Shown here: one piece after another, positions 1 to 9,239 of the stretch
Position numbering within the stretch: the stretch's first letter is position 1
How the letters are laid out: each line of letters opens with the position of its first letter
DNA from: Brassica napus
Taxonomy: Eukaryota > Streptophyta > Magnoliopsida > Brassicales > Brassicaceae
Assembly (NCBI RefSeq): GCF_020379485.1
Contig: NC_063446.1
Coordinates: 14,072,471 to 14,136,470 of the forward strand
Reading direction: 5' to 3'
DNA length: 64,000 bases
Translations under genes and position numbers: made by a program
The notes under the pieces: model-generated
What the model saw: the letters and a program-made list of their open reading frames with translations, nothing else
Database searches by the model: none
Told to the model about the DNA's origin: nothing

Positions 1-114
1 TATTAATTCTCATTTTCATGGCTTTTTAGTTCTTGATATGCGAGGCATATTTAATTTATTAGCATTCACGCAACTCTAGATCGAGATCAGATCTTCGAAT
101 CGTGGTAAGCGAAA

Positions 115-1073
115 ATGTGGTCAATGAGTGTGATAAGGCGCACTGTACTGTCCAGCGCGTTTAGAGCTTCTTCTTCAACGAGGACATGTCTTCTTGGTGG
201 TGGGTTTAGGAGCTTCACCGCCAAAAACATCACCGGACGAGTAGGAGCAAAGAAGAAGGAGATCACTCTAACGGAGGCAAAGAAGCTAATGAGGCTGGTG
301 AATCTTGAAGACATGAAGAAGAAGCTTGTCGGTACCGCGGAGAGAGACGTCGTCCCTTACAGTGCACTTCTTGAAGCCTCTCAGGGAATGGGTCTCGTTA
401 GATCTGCCGACGAAGCTCAGTCTTCGCTCGCGTCCTCGACGATGCCGGCGTCGTCTTGATCTTCCGGGATAAAGTGTATCTTCATCCAGACAAGGTCCTG
501 TCCGAATCAAGAAAGCTCTTTGTTTCTCTTTGTTTTTTTCTCACTTAACCATCGCCATTTTGTGTTGATTTTTTGAAGGTGGTGGATCTGATCAGACGAG
601 TGTTCCCTACGGATGAAACTCCAGAGGAAGCTCAGATCAAGGAAGAGTTCAACAAGATGAGGACCATGAAGGAAGAGATCGATGTATTAGCTCACAGACA
701 AGTGAGGAAAATACTCTGGTTCGGTCTGGCTACAGCGATAGTTCAGATCAGTCTCTTCGTTACACTAACTTTCTGGGAGTTCTCGTGGGATGTGATGGAA
801 CCAATCACGTTCTTCGCTACGGCGACAAGTATCATCTTGGGGTATGCTTACTTCTTGATAACTTCGAGTGATCCGACTTATCAAGATCTTATGAAGAGAT
901 TGTTTCTCTCGAGGCAGAGGAAGTTGTTGAAAACCCAAAGGTTTGATGCCGAGAGGTTTCAGGCGTTGGAGAGGATGCACAAAGCGACCTCTTCTCATGC
1001 AGCTGCGTCTATAAGGAACCGTGTTGGGTTAGAACTTGATCTGGATGATGCTTTGCAGAGTCGCAAGGATTGA
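115..1073 (+). CDS. MCU: Mitochondrial calcium uniporter (MCU) family protein, with an apparent frameshift
   Basis: Pore-forming subunit family of the inner-mitochondrial-membrane calcium uniporter. Exon 1 starts at 115 with a basic, Ser/Arg-rich N-terminus typical of a mitochondrial presequence and ends at 494. A GT..AG intron covers 495-578 and exon 2 runs from 579 to the stop at 1073. Exon 2 encodes two membrane segments joined by the selectivity-filter motif WDVMEP (plant form of WDIMEP), followed by a basic C-terminal coiled region with RQRKLLK. The frame opened at 115 ends in a stop at 457-459. The family sequence ([16 protein letters not shown]) continues in another frame from about 423, so one base appears lost at 421-422. 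This is either a disabling mutation or a sequence error. The position beside a germin-like gene matches At1g09575, from memory. The family call is firm; functionality is uncertain. Confidence 0.88.
421..423 (+). other. Single-base frameshift in MCU exon 1
   Basis: The reading frame of the uniporter changes here. Upstream codons are in the frame of the start at 115, and family-conserved residues resume one frame over at 423. The frame before the shift hits a stop within 13 codons. Downstream codons read cleanly into a phase-0 splice site at 494/495. Confidence 0.75.
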
Positions 1074-1472
1074 TTTTAAACAAACAAAGTTACTCATTTT
1101 TATGTCTTTTCTTATTTTGGATCATCTTTATGCTTCTTGATTATACATAAGTATCCATTAATACTTCTATTTCTATAACTATGAATATGTTTCTCTCTAC
1201 GTTATATTTTTACAGTTCTTCTACAAGAACTTTGGTGAAACAAACCATGCTCAACATAGTAAGTTAGTAACCCAAGAGACCACTTCACCTATATGAAAGC
1301 CTTTTGATATATTGACTTAGTAGTTTCCCTAAGCTTTCTTAGTGTTTAGTTTTAGTTATTAACACCAACCAAACCTAAATTAACACCAACCAGTTCTTCC
1401 CGCTTTTTTTCATGTGAATTCCTCCTTGTGGGTTTAACATTTTGAATACTAAAAAGGCTTTAAGTTTAGAGA
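1074..1472. other. Intergenic, 3' flank of MCU
   Basis: AT-rich sequence with no coding potential or recognised repeat. It presumably includes the MCU 3' UTR. I see no trace of PHYA coding sequence. Confidence 0.5.
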
Positions 1473-2668
1473 GGCTATAGTTTACCTCCATCCCTCACCA
1501 CTATTACTTATAAGAAGAATCTAGATCTTCTCTCGAGGCCTCCATGTTCGTGGTGGTGAGTTGGCTCGCCGTTACGGTGAGGCAGTGGCGTCGTTACTGC
1601 TCTTGTTCGGTGTGGTGTGTGTTTTCTTCGAGTGGAGCCGGGAACCCTTACGGCGTCGTCGGGATTCGTCTCCATCTGCGGTGAAACAAAGACAACTCGG
1701 AGATTGGTTCTCTCCGGAGGCGAGTCGAGGTTGGTTACGCTGGTGTTGGTTGTACTCAGTCTCCACAGTCATCTATGGCTGTATATGGCTCGTGTTGAAG
1801 TGCCTAGTTGAGTCCTACACAGTCGTCTATGGCTGTTTCAAGCTCTCCTCGGCTCTACACTTGTCTTTCCGGCTTCATCATCACGTCATCAGTTCGAGGA
1901 CTTCATTAGTTTAACGGCCGTTTCTCTATTGGAGTCGAGCTCTTGTGCTTTATCTGTTGGTTCACTATTGACACAAGTGGATTAGTTTGCGAGTCACCTT
2001 CTCCGTTTCTTCGGTTTTCGAAGACGGCAAGAGACGTCACAGATTGGTCTTCCGTGGTGGTGTCTCTCTTGTGTTCAGCTACCATCCCAGTACCGGTGAA
2101 GGGTTGCTTGACTCGTCATTGGTAGTGTAGCTGGCTGATTTGCGTGTGAGTCGTTAGAGCTCTCTTGTATTGGTGTGTGGCTTGGAGGTCAGGCCTATTT
2201 GGTGTACAGGTTCTGTGGCAGCAGTAGCGAGCTTCGGTTCGGTCGGGAGGCGGTTTCAAGTGCTGTGTGGTGCTGTGTACAAGTCAGCTTTGGTGGCATT
2301 AGCAAAGCTCTGGTATGTACCCAAAACTCTCCCCTATTTGTCGTTTGGAGCTTCATGTTTAGAGATGGTTGCAAGTATGGAGTTTTTTGGGAGCTAGCTA
2401 CTCCGGAAACGACACGAGAAGTCTCGGTATCCGAGGCAAGGAGAACCTCACATTTTTGTGATTATCGTTAACGGCTGAGAACGGTAACCAATTCTGAAGA
2501 ATTATGAGAAGCAGAATAGCGGAACGTGCCGGGTTTATTGGGTGGGCGAAGCTAATTTATGTAATAGTTTGATTTTGGGAATTTTGTATAAAACTTGCTT
2601 GTAACCGGATCTAAAATTTCCGTTTATACGGGTTGATTTAATATATATAGGTATTTAAAAAAAAAAAA
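1473..2668 (+). mobile_element. Putative poly(A)-tailed retroposon, no intact gene
   Basis: This block is clearly more GC-rich than its AT-rich flanks. It ends with AATATATATAGGTATTT followed by an A run at 2657-2668, the look of a non-LTR retroposon 3' end. Short open frames (for example 1561-1914 and 2175-2471) have no recognisable motif. A weak candidate target duplication is TTTAGAGAG just before the block (about 1464) and TTTAGATAG after the A run. The 5' boundary is uncertain. It could instead be a retrocopy of a non-coding transcript. Confidence 0.4.
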
Positions 2669-3672
2669 TTTAGATAGTTGATTTGAAAGGCCAACGATTA
2701 CATGGACTTTTACTTTCTGTTAATCTTCGCTGACATGTAGTAAGAACATAATGATGTGAATACTTGCTCATCCAACCAAACTTAATAACAATTGTTTTGT
2801 AAATGTTTCTCTTTGTTTGTAACTTTTTACTTATTGTCTTTGTCTTCATTTTTCAACTTTCAGTAATGTTGCATATCCATCCATTTACATCATCTGTTAG
2901 CTCTGTTCTCAAACTGTGAATGTGGATGCATGACTAATCTCCTCTCGAATGTTTTTGGTTTCATGATGTATTCATTAAAACCGATGTATGAGAAATGAGC
3001 TAATTCACACATGAATCTATATCTCTAGTCAGGTAATCTCCTTTCATGATGTACTCAAATGTTACTGACTGCTTATCGTCTCTCGGAGTGTAGCTGCTTG
3101 ATACAGAGGTGCTTAATAGCGCAGCCGGACTCTATGCCCCAGGTTAATGCAGCCGGACTCTATGAGTATAAGGTAATGTATGAACCTTGAGTATGTTGCA
3201 AGAATCTTCTGTTTACAGAATTAGCTTTAGCTAATTAACTACAATGATCTAATTAGCTGGCCATATGATGTACATTTAGGTTTTGAAAGACGCAGCACAT
3301 GGGGGAAGTTTAAGATTTGAATCTTATCAATTAACTAATCAGTTTTATTATGCCCATACGTGTAAGTCTATCAAGTTGATTATATTATATGATTAAGTAG
3401 CTTACCTGCTTTCATATTATATTTGAAGTCTTAAACTAAGATCAACATCAGCTTACCTGTTTCTAGTCAACTTTGAACCCAAAAATAAAATAAAACTGGA
3501 TTATACAGAAGATAATACATTAAAACAATGGAACTCAAATGAACACTCAATGATGAATTTATTGGTTAACACTTTTATTACACAAGATAAATAAAAATGA
3601 GTAAAAATCATTCCTTTAGAAAACAGAACCTGACAAAACCAGACAAACCCGGTAATGAAAATTTGGAAATGA
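2669..3672. other. Intergenic between the retroposon and the germin-like gene
   Basis: AT-rich, with no gene recognised. It holds a short direct repeat (3121-3164) and the 3' flank of the minus-strand germin-like gene. This is where PHYA would lie if Arabidopsis gene order were intact; none is visible. Confidence 0.5.
3121..3164. repeat. Short direct repeat, two 16-bp copies
   Basis: GCAGCCGGACTCTATG occurs at 3121-3136 and again at 3149-3164, separated by 12 bases. Function unknown; probably a local slippage duplication. Confidence 0.8.
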
Positions 3673-4415
3673 TCATTTCTTGGGCTGGAACCTGCTTTTA
3701 ATGTTTCTAACAATTCTCGGAGTTGTCTGAAACGCTTGAGACAAGATCTCATCAGGAACAGGAGGCGTAGAACCGAACAGAGTAGCACCAAGAGACTGAG
3801 TTCCAGGAAGCTGACTATTGAAAGCAGCGATAACGGCAGCAGGGACACGACCGTTGTTCTTCTGGAAATGAACAAGTCCTCTGGGGAAAGCGAAGACGTC
3901 ACCTTTCTTGAGAGACTGAGAGATGAGCCTATTGGCGGTGGTGAGAAACCCGACGTCGAGGGTACCTTCGAGGACGTAGACGACTTCGGTGGCGCGCGGG
4001 TGAGTGTGAGGCGGGTTTAAGCCGCCTGGCGCGTAGTCGATGCGAGCGAGGGAGACGCCGAGCGTGTTGAGTCCTGGGATGGTCATCACGTTGGCGCCTG
4101 TGACTAAAGCTCCGAATGTGTTGTTGGTGAGACCTGGGTTTGCTATTCCTTGTGAGAAGAAATCGAGTGAGGAGACGTTGGCTGCGTCTTTGCAAGGGAA
4201 GCCGTTGACTTTGATTCCTGAAAGTTCGTTAAAAAAAGATTATTATTCAAGAAAATAAAAAGATAAGATGAATGGAGATAAATAAAGTTTTTATTACCAG
4301 AGGAGAGATCAGCAACGCAGAGGTCTTGGAGCATGTCGGGATCTGCGGAGACTGTAATGAAGAGGAAGGCGACGAGGCAGAGGAAGATGGAGAGAAATGA
4401 AGTTGGTGAAGCCAT
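3673..4415 (-). CDS. GLP5: Germin-like protein (cupin), GLP5/PDGLP1-like
   Basis: Secreted cupin glycoprotein of the cell wall or plasmodesmata. Exon 1 covers 4415-4298 and exon 2 covers 4217-3673, with a GT..AG intron at 4297-4218; together they give 220 residues, the normal germin-like size. An N-terminal signal peptide (hydrophobic IFLCLVAFLFITV) precedes ADPDMLQDLC. Germin box 1 with the metal ligands HTH and E is in GGLNPPHTHPRATEVV, and box 2 with the last His is in PRGLVHFQKN. The C-terminus ends in KK. The sequence closely recalls Arabidopsis At1g09560 (GLP5, also called PDGLP1), which regulates plasmodesmal transport in roots, and the neighbouring MCU, PAE and MYB61 genes support orthology. 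No lesion is visible. Confidence 0.93.
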
Positions 4416-4458
4416 TGTTGATGGTTAATGGTGAGACTGGAACAGTTGAGAATGATGG

Positions 4459-4466
4459 TTTATAAA
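4459..4466 (-). promoter_or_regulatory. Candidate TATA box of the germin-like gene
   Basis: TTTATAAA lies about 45 bases upstream of the minus-strand start codon at 4415. The spacing would leave a very short 5' leader. Assigned from motif and position only. Confidence 0.5.
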
Positions 4467-4865
4467 GGAGAGAGAAATTGAAGAAAGGAATGACTTTTCA
4501 CGTTGAGACAGAGAGAGAGAGAAGCAAGGAACATGCCTCTTGCTTTTATTTCTCTGTATAAATGAAATGTTAAAGGTCAACAACTTAACCTATGCTAAAC
4601 GAATGGATCAGGGCTGTTCTATTGAAAAAGATGGCCTACAATTGTTTTGGTCTTACACGTTACACGGTTTATTGACATTTAATGATTTCATAGAATAATA
4701 GGAGAATTTGATTTTTTTTTTTTTCGAAAAAGGACTTTCAAATTAAACTGCAAGAACATACACTCATAAGTTTGATAAAGTTTGCAATAAATAAAAGGGT
4801 TTAAAAAGACCTCAGATAAAGATTCACATTTGAATCCAAGAAAGCAAGACAAAATAAGACATTAA

Positions 4866-6656
4866 CTAGTGGTTGTAGTTCCCTCGGTCTCGACGACCTT
4901 GTTTACCTCTTCCACTAATTCTTGTCCATCCCATATCTTGAACCTTTTGTGTTGGTTTTATTGTCCTTCCTCCTTGAGTTATATCATAACTAGAGGAGTC
5001 TCCAACCACATCAAAACCAATACCTTTCCCATATGCAAGCGGAGTTTCCGGCTCCATATGGAATCGTTGATGATCTAGAGGAGAATGAGGATCAATTGCT
5101 TGCTCAGTTTCAGAAGCTTGAGAGCCTTCCAAAATGATAGAATGTGATGGAATATCTTCCATAATACGTGACTGAGTTGGCGCAGCTTCATCGGCTGCTA
5201 ATAGAGGTAAAGTGTTATCAATCTGAGAGCAAGGGGTAGTGTGTACCTCATGCGAATGTGTGATCGGACTAGCAAATGCACCCTCGGACAGAAGGGTGGC
5301 CAATGACTTTTTTTGAAATCTCATGTGTTTGATGGGTAGTAGGTGAGCTTGAGCTTTGCAGCAGCTTGACAATGTCCACCATTGGAACCTCTTCATTTGT
5401 AACTTGAGTCTCCTTTGTAATAGGACCAGAATCATGTGGCTGAGGTGGTAATAAGCACTTTTCTCTTTATGACCAAGTGCACCACACCTTTCACATGCAC
5501 TAGGAATCCAAGAGTACTCAACTTCTACCAAGTAGATATTACTTTGCTTGTCATCAAGTGCAATGAGCTTCGGGAACGGTTTATCCAACTCCACTTCAAC
5601 TAGTATTTTAGCTTCTCCCATGTTTGTTGGATCTAAACGAGGCTTGTGAGTAAGCATTGGCTCTCCCAAACCCGATGCTATGTGGCTGATGCCAAGTCTA
5701 GAGAAGCAAGAATCTGGAATATTTTTAAGAGTAACCCACACTGGCAAGGTCGAGATCTCAGGTGTTTTGAAAGAGTCAACATGACTCCAAGGAGCCACAA
5801 AAAGTAGACAATCATCAACATGCCACACGCCCCGTTGAATAACCAATTTACGAGTATTTTCATGAGGAATATGGAATAAAAATGACGAGTTTTCTAACTT
5901 CCGACAGGTAATCCTACATTCCCGACCCCATAACCTATTTAGAACTGCATGTATAAGACCTCCAGGAGGAATTGAACACCTATGAAACTGTCCAACGACA
6001 TATGCTTCCTTATTCTCCGGTCCTAGTCTAAGTACCTTAGAGGGAATTGTGATTTGAGGTGTGCCATCTAGACGATAAGTCGGTTCAGTAGCACAGAAGA
6101 GATTCCTAGTGGACTGGTTCATGCGAGCAGCCCATGGGAATCGAAGGCTACCATCTTCCTTAAGAGCCGGAGGTGGAATTGTTTTTACCGGTAGTTGTGG
6201 CGGTGCTTGTACAGATAACGATGTGTGTCCCTTCTTAGTCTTGGGACCATTGATGATAGCCTCACCAATCGTTGGCCAGAAAGAATCTATCTGACACATA
6301 ACCGCCTCAGAGACTCCTAGCCTTGGAGTTGCAGGTTCCGGAGGGGTCAGAGGGGGAGTGAAGTGAAGGGGCTTGGACCACGCTCCCAAGGACCTTACGA
6401 AGTTAGTTCCCTCAGCTTCGTCGAGTTGTTCCCCATCTTCTTCTTCAAGTTCGGATATTTCCGGTGGTTGAGCACCATCAGCAACAATAGCAACAACATC
6501 AACATCAGTGACGGCATCGACGGGAGAGGAGTCATGTATGGCATCAACGAGTGAGGAGTCGAGATTGTGAGTCGCAGAAGCAGGAGTCGTGAACTGCGAC
6601 GGAAGAGAGACAGCTGGCATGCGAGCTTCGCCGTAACCGGTTGAAAAAGCTGCCAT
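4866..6656 (-). CDS. LINE ORF1-type protein (DUF4283 and CCHC zinc knuckle)
   Basis: Nucleic-acid-binding ORF1-like protein of about 596 residues from the ATG at 6656. The N-terminal 150 residues are acidic and Pro-rich. A DUF4283-type region follows (VLRLGPENKEAYVVGQF, then LNRLWGRECRI and VWHVDDCLLFVAPW). Then comes a zinc-knuckle start, CERCGALGHK. The expected last Cys of the knuckle is missing: from about 5462 the reading leaves the family-like frame, and an apparently compensating shift restores it near 5300, so about 55 residues are replaced. The C-terminus is Gly/Arg-rich. No reverse transcriptase follows. The gene belongs to the LINE-like element around it and is probably not a host gene. 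Confidence 0.75.
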   Translation of the reverse strand: MAAFSTGYGEARMPAVSLPSQFTTPASATHNLDSSLVDAIHDSSPVDAVTDVDVVAIVADGAQPPEISELEEEDGEQLDEAEGTNFVRSLGAWSKPLHFTPPLTPPEPATPRLGVSEAVMCQIDSFWPTIGEAIINGPKTKKGHTSLSVQAPPQLPVKTIPPPALKEDGSLRFPWAARMNQSTRNLFCATEPTYRLDGTPQITIPSKVLRLGPENKEAYVVGQFHRCSIPPGGLIHAVLNRLWGRECRITCRKLENSSFLFHIPHENTRKLVIQRGVWHVDDCLLFVAPWSHVDSFKTPEISTLPVWVTLKNIPDSCFSRLGISHIASGLGEPMLTHKPRLDPTNMGEAKILVEVELDKPFPKLIALDDKQSNIYLVEVEYSWIPSACERCGALGHKEKSAYYHLSHMILVLLQRRLKLQMKRFQWWTLSSCCKAQAHLLPIKHMRFQKKSLATLLSEGAFASPITHSHEVHTTPCSQIDNTLPLLAADEAAPTQSRIMEDIPSHSIILEGSQASETEQAIDPHSPLDHQRFHMEPETPLAYGKGIGFDVVGDSSSYDITQGGRTIKPTQKVQDMGWTRISGRGKQGRRDRGNYNH

Positions 6657-6852
6657 TCCTTGAAAACACAAGGGGATCTTCGAGATGGAGGGAGGAGAGG
6701 CTTTAATCGTGCCTGAGCAGGCGACGGAGAGCAGCAATGGCTGAGATAACCGTCGTTTTGATGCAGAGAAGTGTTAGGGTTGCGGAGTCGCTTGAGTTCG
6801 ATTTTGGAGAAGCGCGTATACTTACGCGCTTGAGTTTTTTAAATGTGCTGTT

Positions 6853-7148
6853 TGTTATAAATCAAGTGATGAATGTCCATAACCGGCCCAATACCTAGAA
6901 GAGAGAGAGATGGCTGAAACCCTAGAGAGAGGAGAGAGAGAGGCGGCCGACTTTAGAGAGAGAGAGAGGCGGCTACTAGATTAGGAGAAAATGAAACCCT
7001 ATTTCCTTTTTCTTATATTTGTAGTTATCCTAAATTTAGATGGATTAGGATTTGTATACATTCCATTTATCTCTATCTTGTAATCCTCATAAAAGGAACC
7101 CCATTGATTCATTACTAATAGACAGACAAATTCCATACTTTTACAACA
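6853..7148 (+). repeat. 5' LTR of Copia 1
   Basis: The LTR starts TGTTATAAATC and ends TTACAACA, with a GA-rich tract (GAGAGAGA) in its middle. It pairs with the LTR at 23174-23480. That copy is about 11 bp longer because of a small internal duplication of the CCATAACCGG segment. Confidence 0.9.
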
Positions 7149-7162
7149 CGTTATCAGCACGA
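7149..7162 (+). promoter_or_regulatory. Primer-binding site of Copia 1
   Basis: CGTTATCAGCACGA abuts the 5' LTR and is identical in Copia 2 and Copia 3. It lacks the TGG expected for pairing with a tRNA CCA end. It is complementary to the anticodon arm of eukaryotic tRNA-Ile (see findings). Confidence 0.7.
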
Positions 7163-8252
7163 TTGTTCTCTGCAATCTAAGCTAAAATCACCAACCCCTT
7201 AAACCCTAACCTAGTCGGCGACTTTAAACCTAACCCCAACGAACCCTAATTCGTCCTAACTCGCGTTCCAGCTCGTCAACAACCGATCAGCTCTATCCCT
7301 AAGGTGTTCCTGATCCTAGACGACCTCAGCTTCCATTCGCATCACAGCCAGCTCGTGTTCCCGATTAACCAGCTCGCAATCCTGATCAGCCGCTTGCAAA
7401 CCCGATAGAAAGCAGCTCGCGAACCCGATAGGAAGCAGACGCGTCTCGTCCCGTTCAGCTCGCATCCGACGACTGCCAGCTCGTGTCCGTCCGTGTGCAG
7501 CTCGAGGTTCATCCATTCTCTTTGGTGGTCCGGTTTCAGCCCTACAAACAGAGGTATACCAATTAATCTAAGAACATAATGATCAAACCTTAAAACCCTG
7601 ATCCATTATTATGGAAATCCAGTGTTCTTGATAAACCCTAAAAATTGGTATAACCTAAAACTGATCATCTTATAATCACTAGATTGAAATAGATTCTATT
7701 AGAACATGTTGATTGATTGTTCTGATCTGAATTATAAAAACCCTAAATCTTGGAATCGAAAACCCTAAAACCCTAAAGCTTGAAATCGATTTTAAATTGT
7801 TCTTGCTTGATTGAATGATTGATGATCTGAGTTTTAGAATTGATGGATTGATTGTATAATCTGAATCTCGAATTTAAATCCTAAAGGCCTTGAAACCTTG
7901 ATCACATATTGCTAAAATCGAATTCTAGTATTGTTTAAATCAAAACCCTAGATTTCATAATTGAAACCAATTGATTAAGGTTGTTTGCATAACATATAAA
8001 ACTGAATATGAATTGCATTCGTCTTGTTTTAATTATCAACCAACATGACATATAGATCGTATAAACTTGAATAGTTTGCATCATAAAATTGTATGGCCGT
8101 GTGGCCTGATCTATTTGTCACATATAGAATCTAATGATTGTTCGCACCATGGTTGATTAAATTGTTTGAAACATGATTGTATAAGACTTGATTGTGGCCA
8201 AAAATTATTGGTTGCCTTGCGGCCACATGATCACATTGTGAAACCCTAAATT
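7163..8252 (+). other. Untranslated leader of Copia 1
   Basis: Non-coding leader between the primer site and gag. It is AT-rich and contains repeated AAACCCTAAA-like words. No gene is seen. Confidence 0.6.
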
Positions 8253-9239
8253 ATGAATGATAATGTGATTCAGATGTCGAAAATCTCAAACCTAGACTAT
8301 GCTGCCTTTAATCTCTCTGGAGACAACTATTTTCCACGGGCACTTGACACAAAGATTAACTTGAGATCAAAGGAACTCGGTGATGCTATCATCGAGGGCA
8401 ACAATGAGACTGATAAGAGTCGGTACAGGGCTATAAGTATTATACGCCACTATCTCACTGAGGGTCTAAAAGATCAGTACCTCACCATGGAGAATCCACT
8501 AGACCTTTGGACCGCTTACAGCGACGATATGATCACTTGCTATTACCAAAGGCTAAACATGAGTGGAAGAATCTCAGATTCATGGACTATAAGTCTATGG
8601 ATGAATACAATTCAGTATTGTTTAAGATAGTCTCAATGATGAGACTTTGTGGTGAAGAAGTAACCGAGAAAGAGTTGCTTGATAAAACATTCTCCACGTT
8701 CCATTCGACGAATGTGTTGCTGCAACAGCAGTATAGAGAGAGAGGCTTCGCCTCATACACATATCTGATCTCGTGCCTACTCCTGGCCGAGGCTAATAAT
8801 GAACTCCTGATGAAAAACAGTGAGATGAGACCCATCGGAACAGCAGCATTACCAGAAGCCAATGAGGCTGAAAAGAAAGATCCCAAAGAGTGCAACCATG
8901 TCCATGATGATAAGAGATCACACGGCAAAGGCCGTAGTAGAAACAAAGGACGTGGCCGTGACAACTACTCATATGGTCTAGCTATGGCCGTGGTCGAGGC
9001 GGCATATCCAAACCGTCTAACTCGTCCAAATCAGCTTGTCATAGATGCGGGATGAGTAACCATTGGGCCAAGAATTGTAGAACCCCTAAACATCTATGTG
9101 TGCTCTATCAAGAGAGCCTTAAGAACAAGAACCCGGAAGCCCATGTGGTTCATGATACCGGGCATGATGCTGATGATGATTTCGACCTTGAAAAGGACGA
9201 CCTCTTGGATTTTGAGACTTCTGATTGTCTCAAAGACTA
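8253..9239 (+). pseudogene. Broken Copia gag (UBN2-type capsid and CCHC knuckle)
   Basis: Capsid-nucleocapsid protein of Copia 1, closely similar in order and motifs to the intact gag of Copia 3. The start region has NLDYAAFNLSGDNY. One base seems lost near 8516, where the WTAL-QRRYDH region changes frame. The middle part (LCGEEVTEKELLDKT, LLLAEANNELL, NSEMRP) then continues in the frame from 8507. Another shift near 9040 leads into the zinc knuckle CHRCGMSNHWAKNC and the acidic tail ending FETSDCLKD at 9239. With at least two frameshifts no complete Gag can be made. Confidence 0.8.

Noticed and set aside
1561..2471. Several short open frames that could be small genes
   Set aside because: No start context, motif or splice pattern. 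They overlap in different frames within a retroposon-like block.
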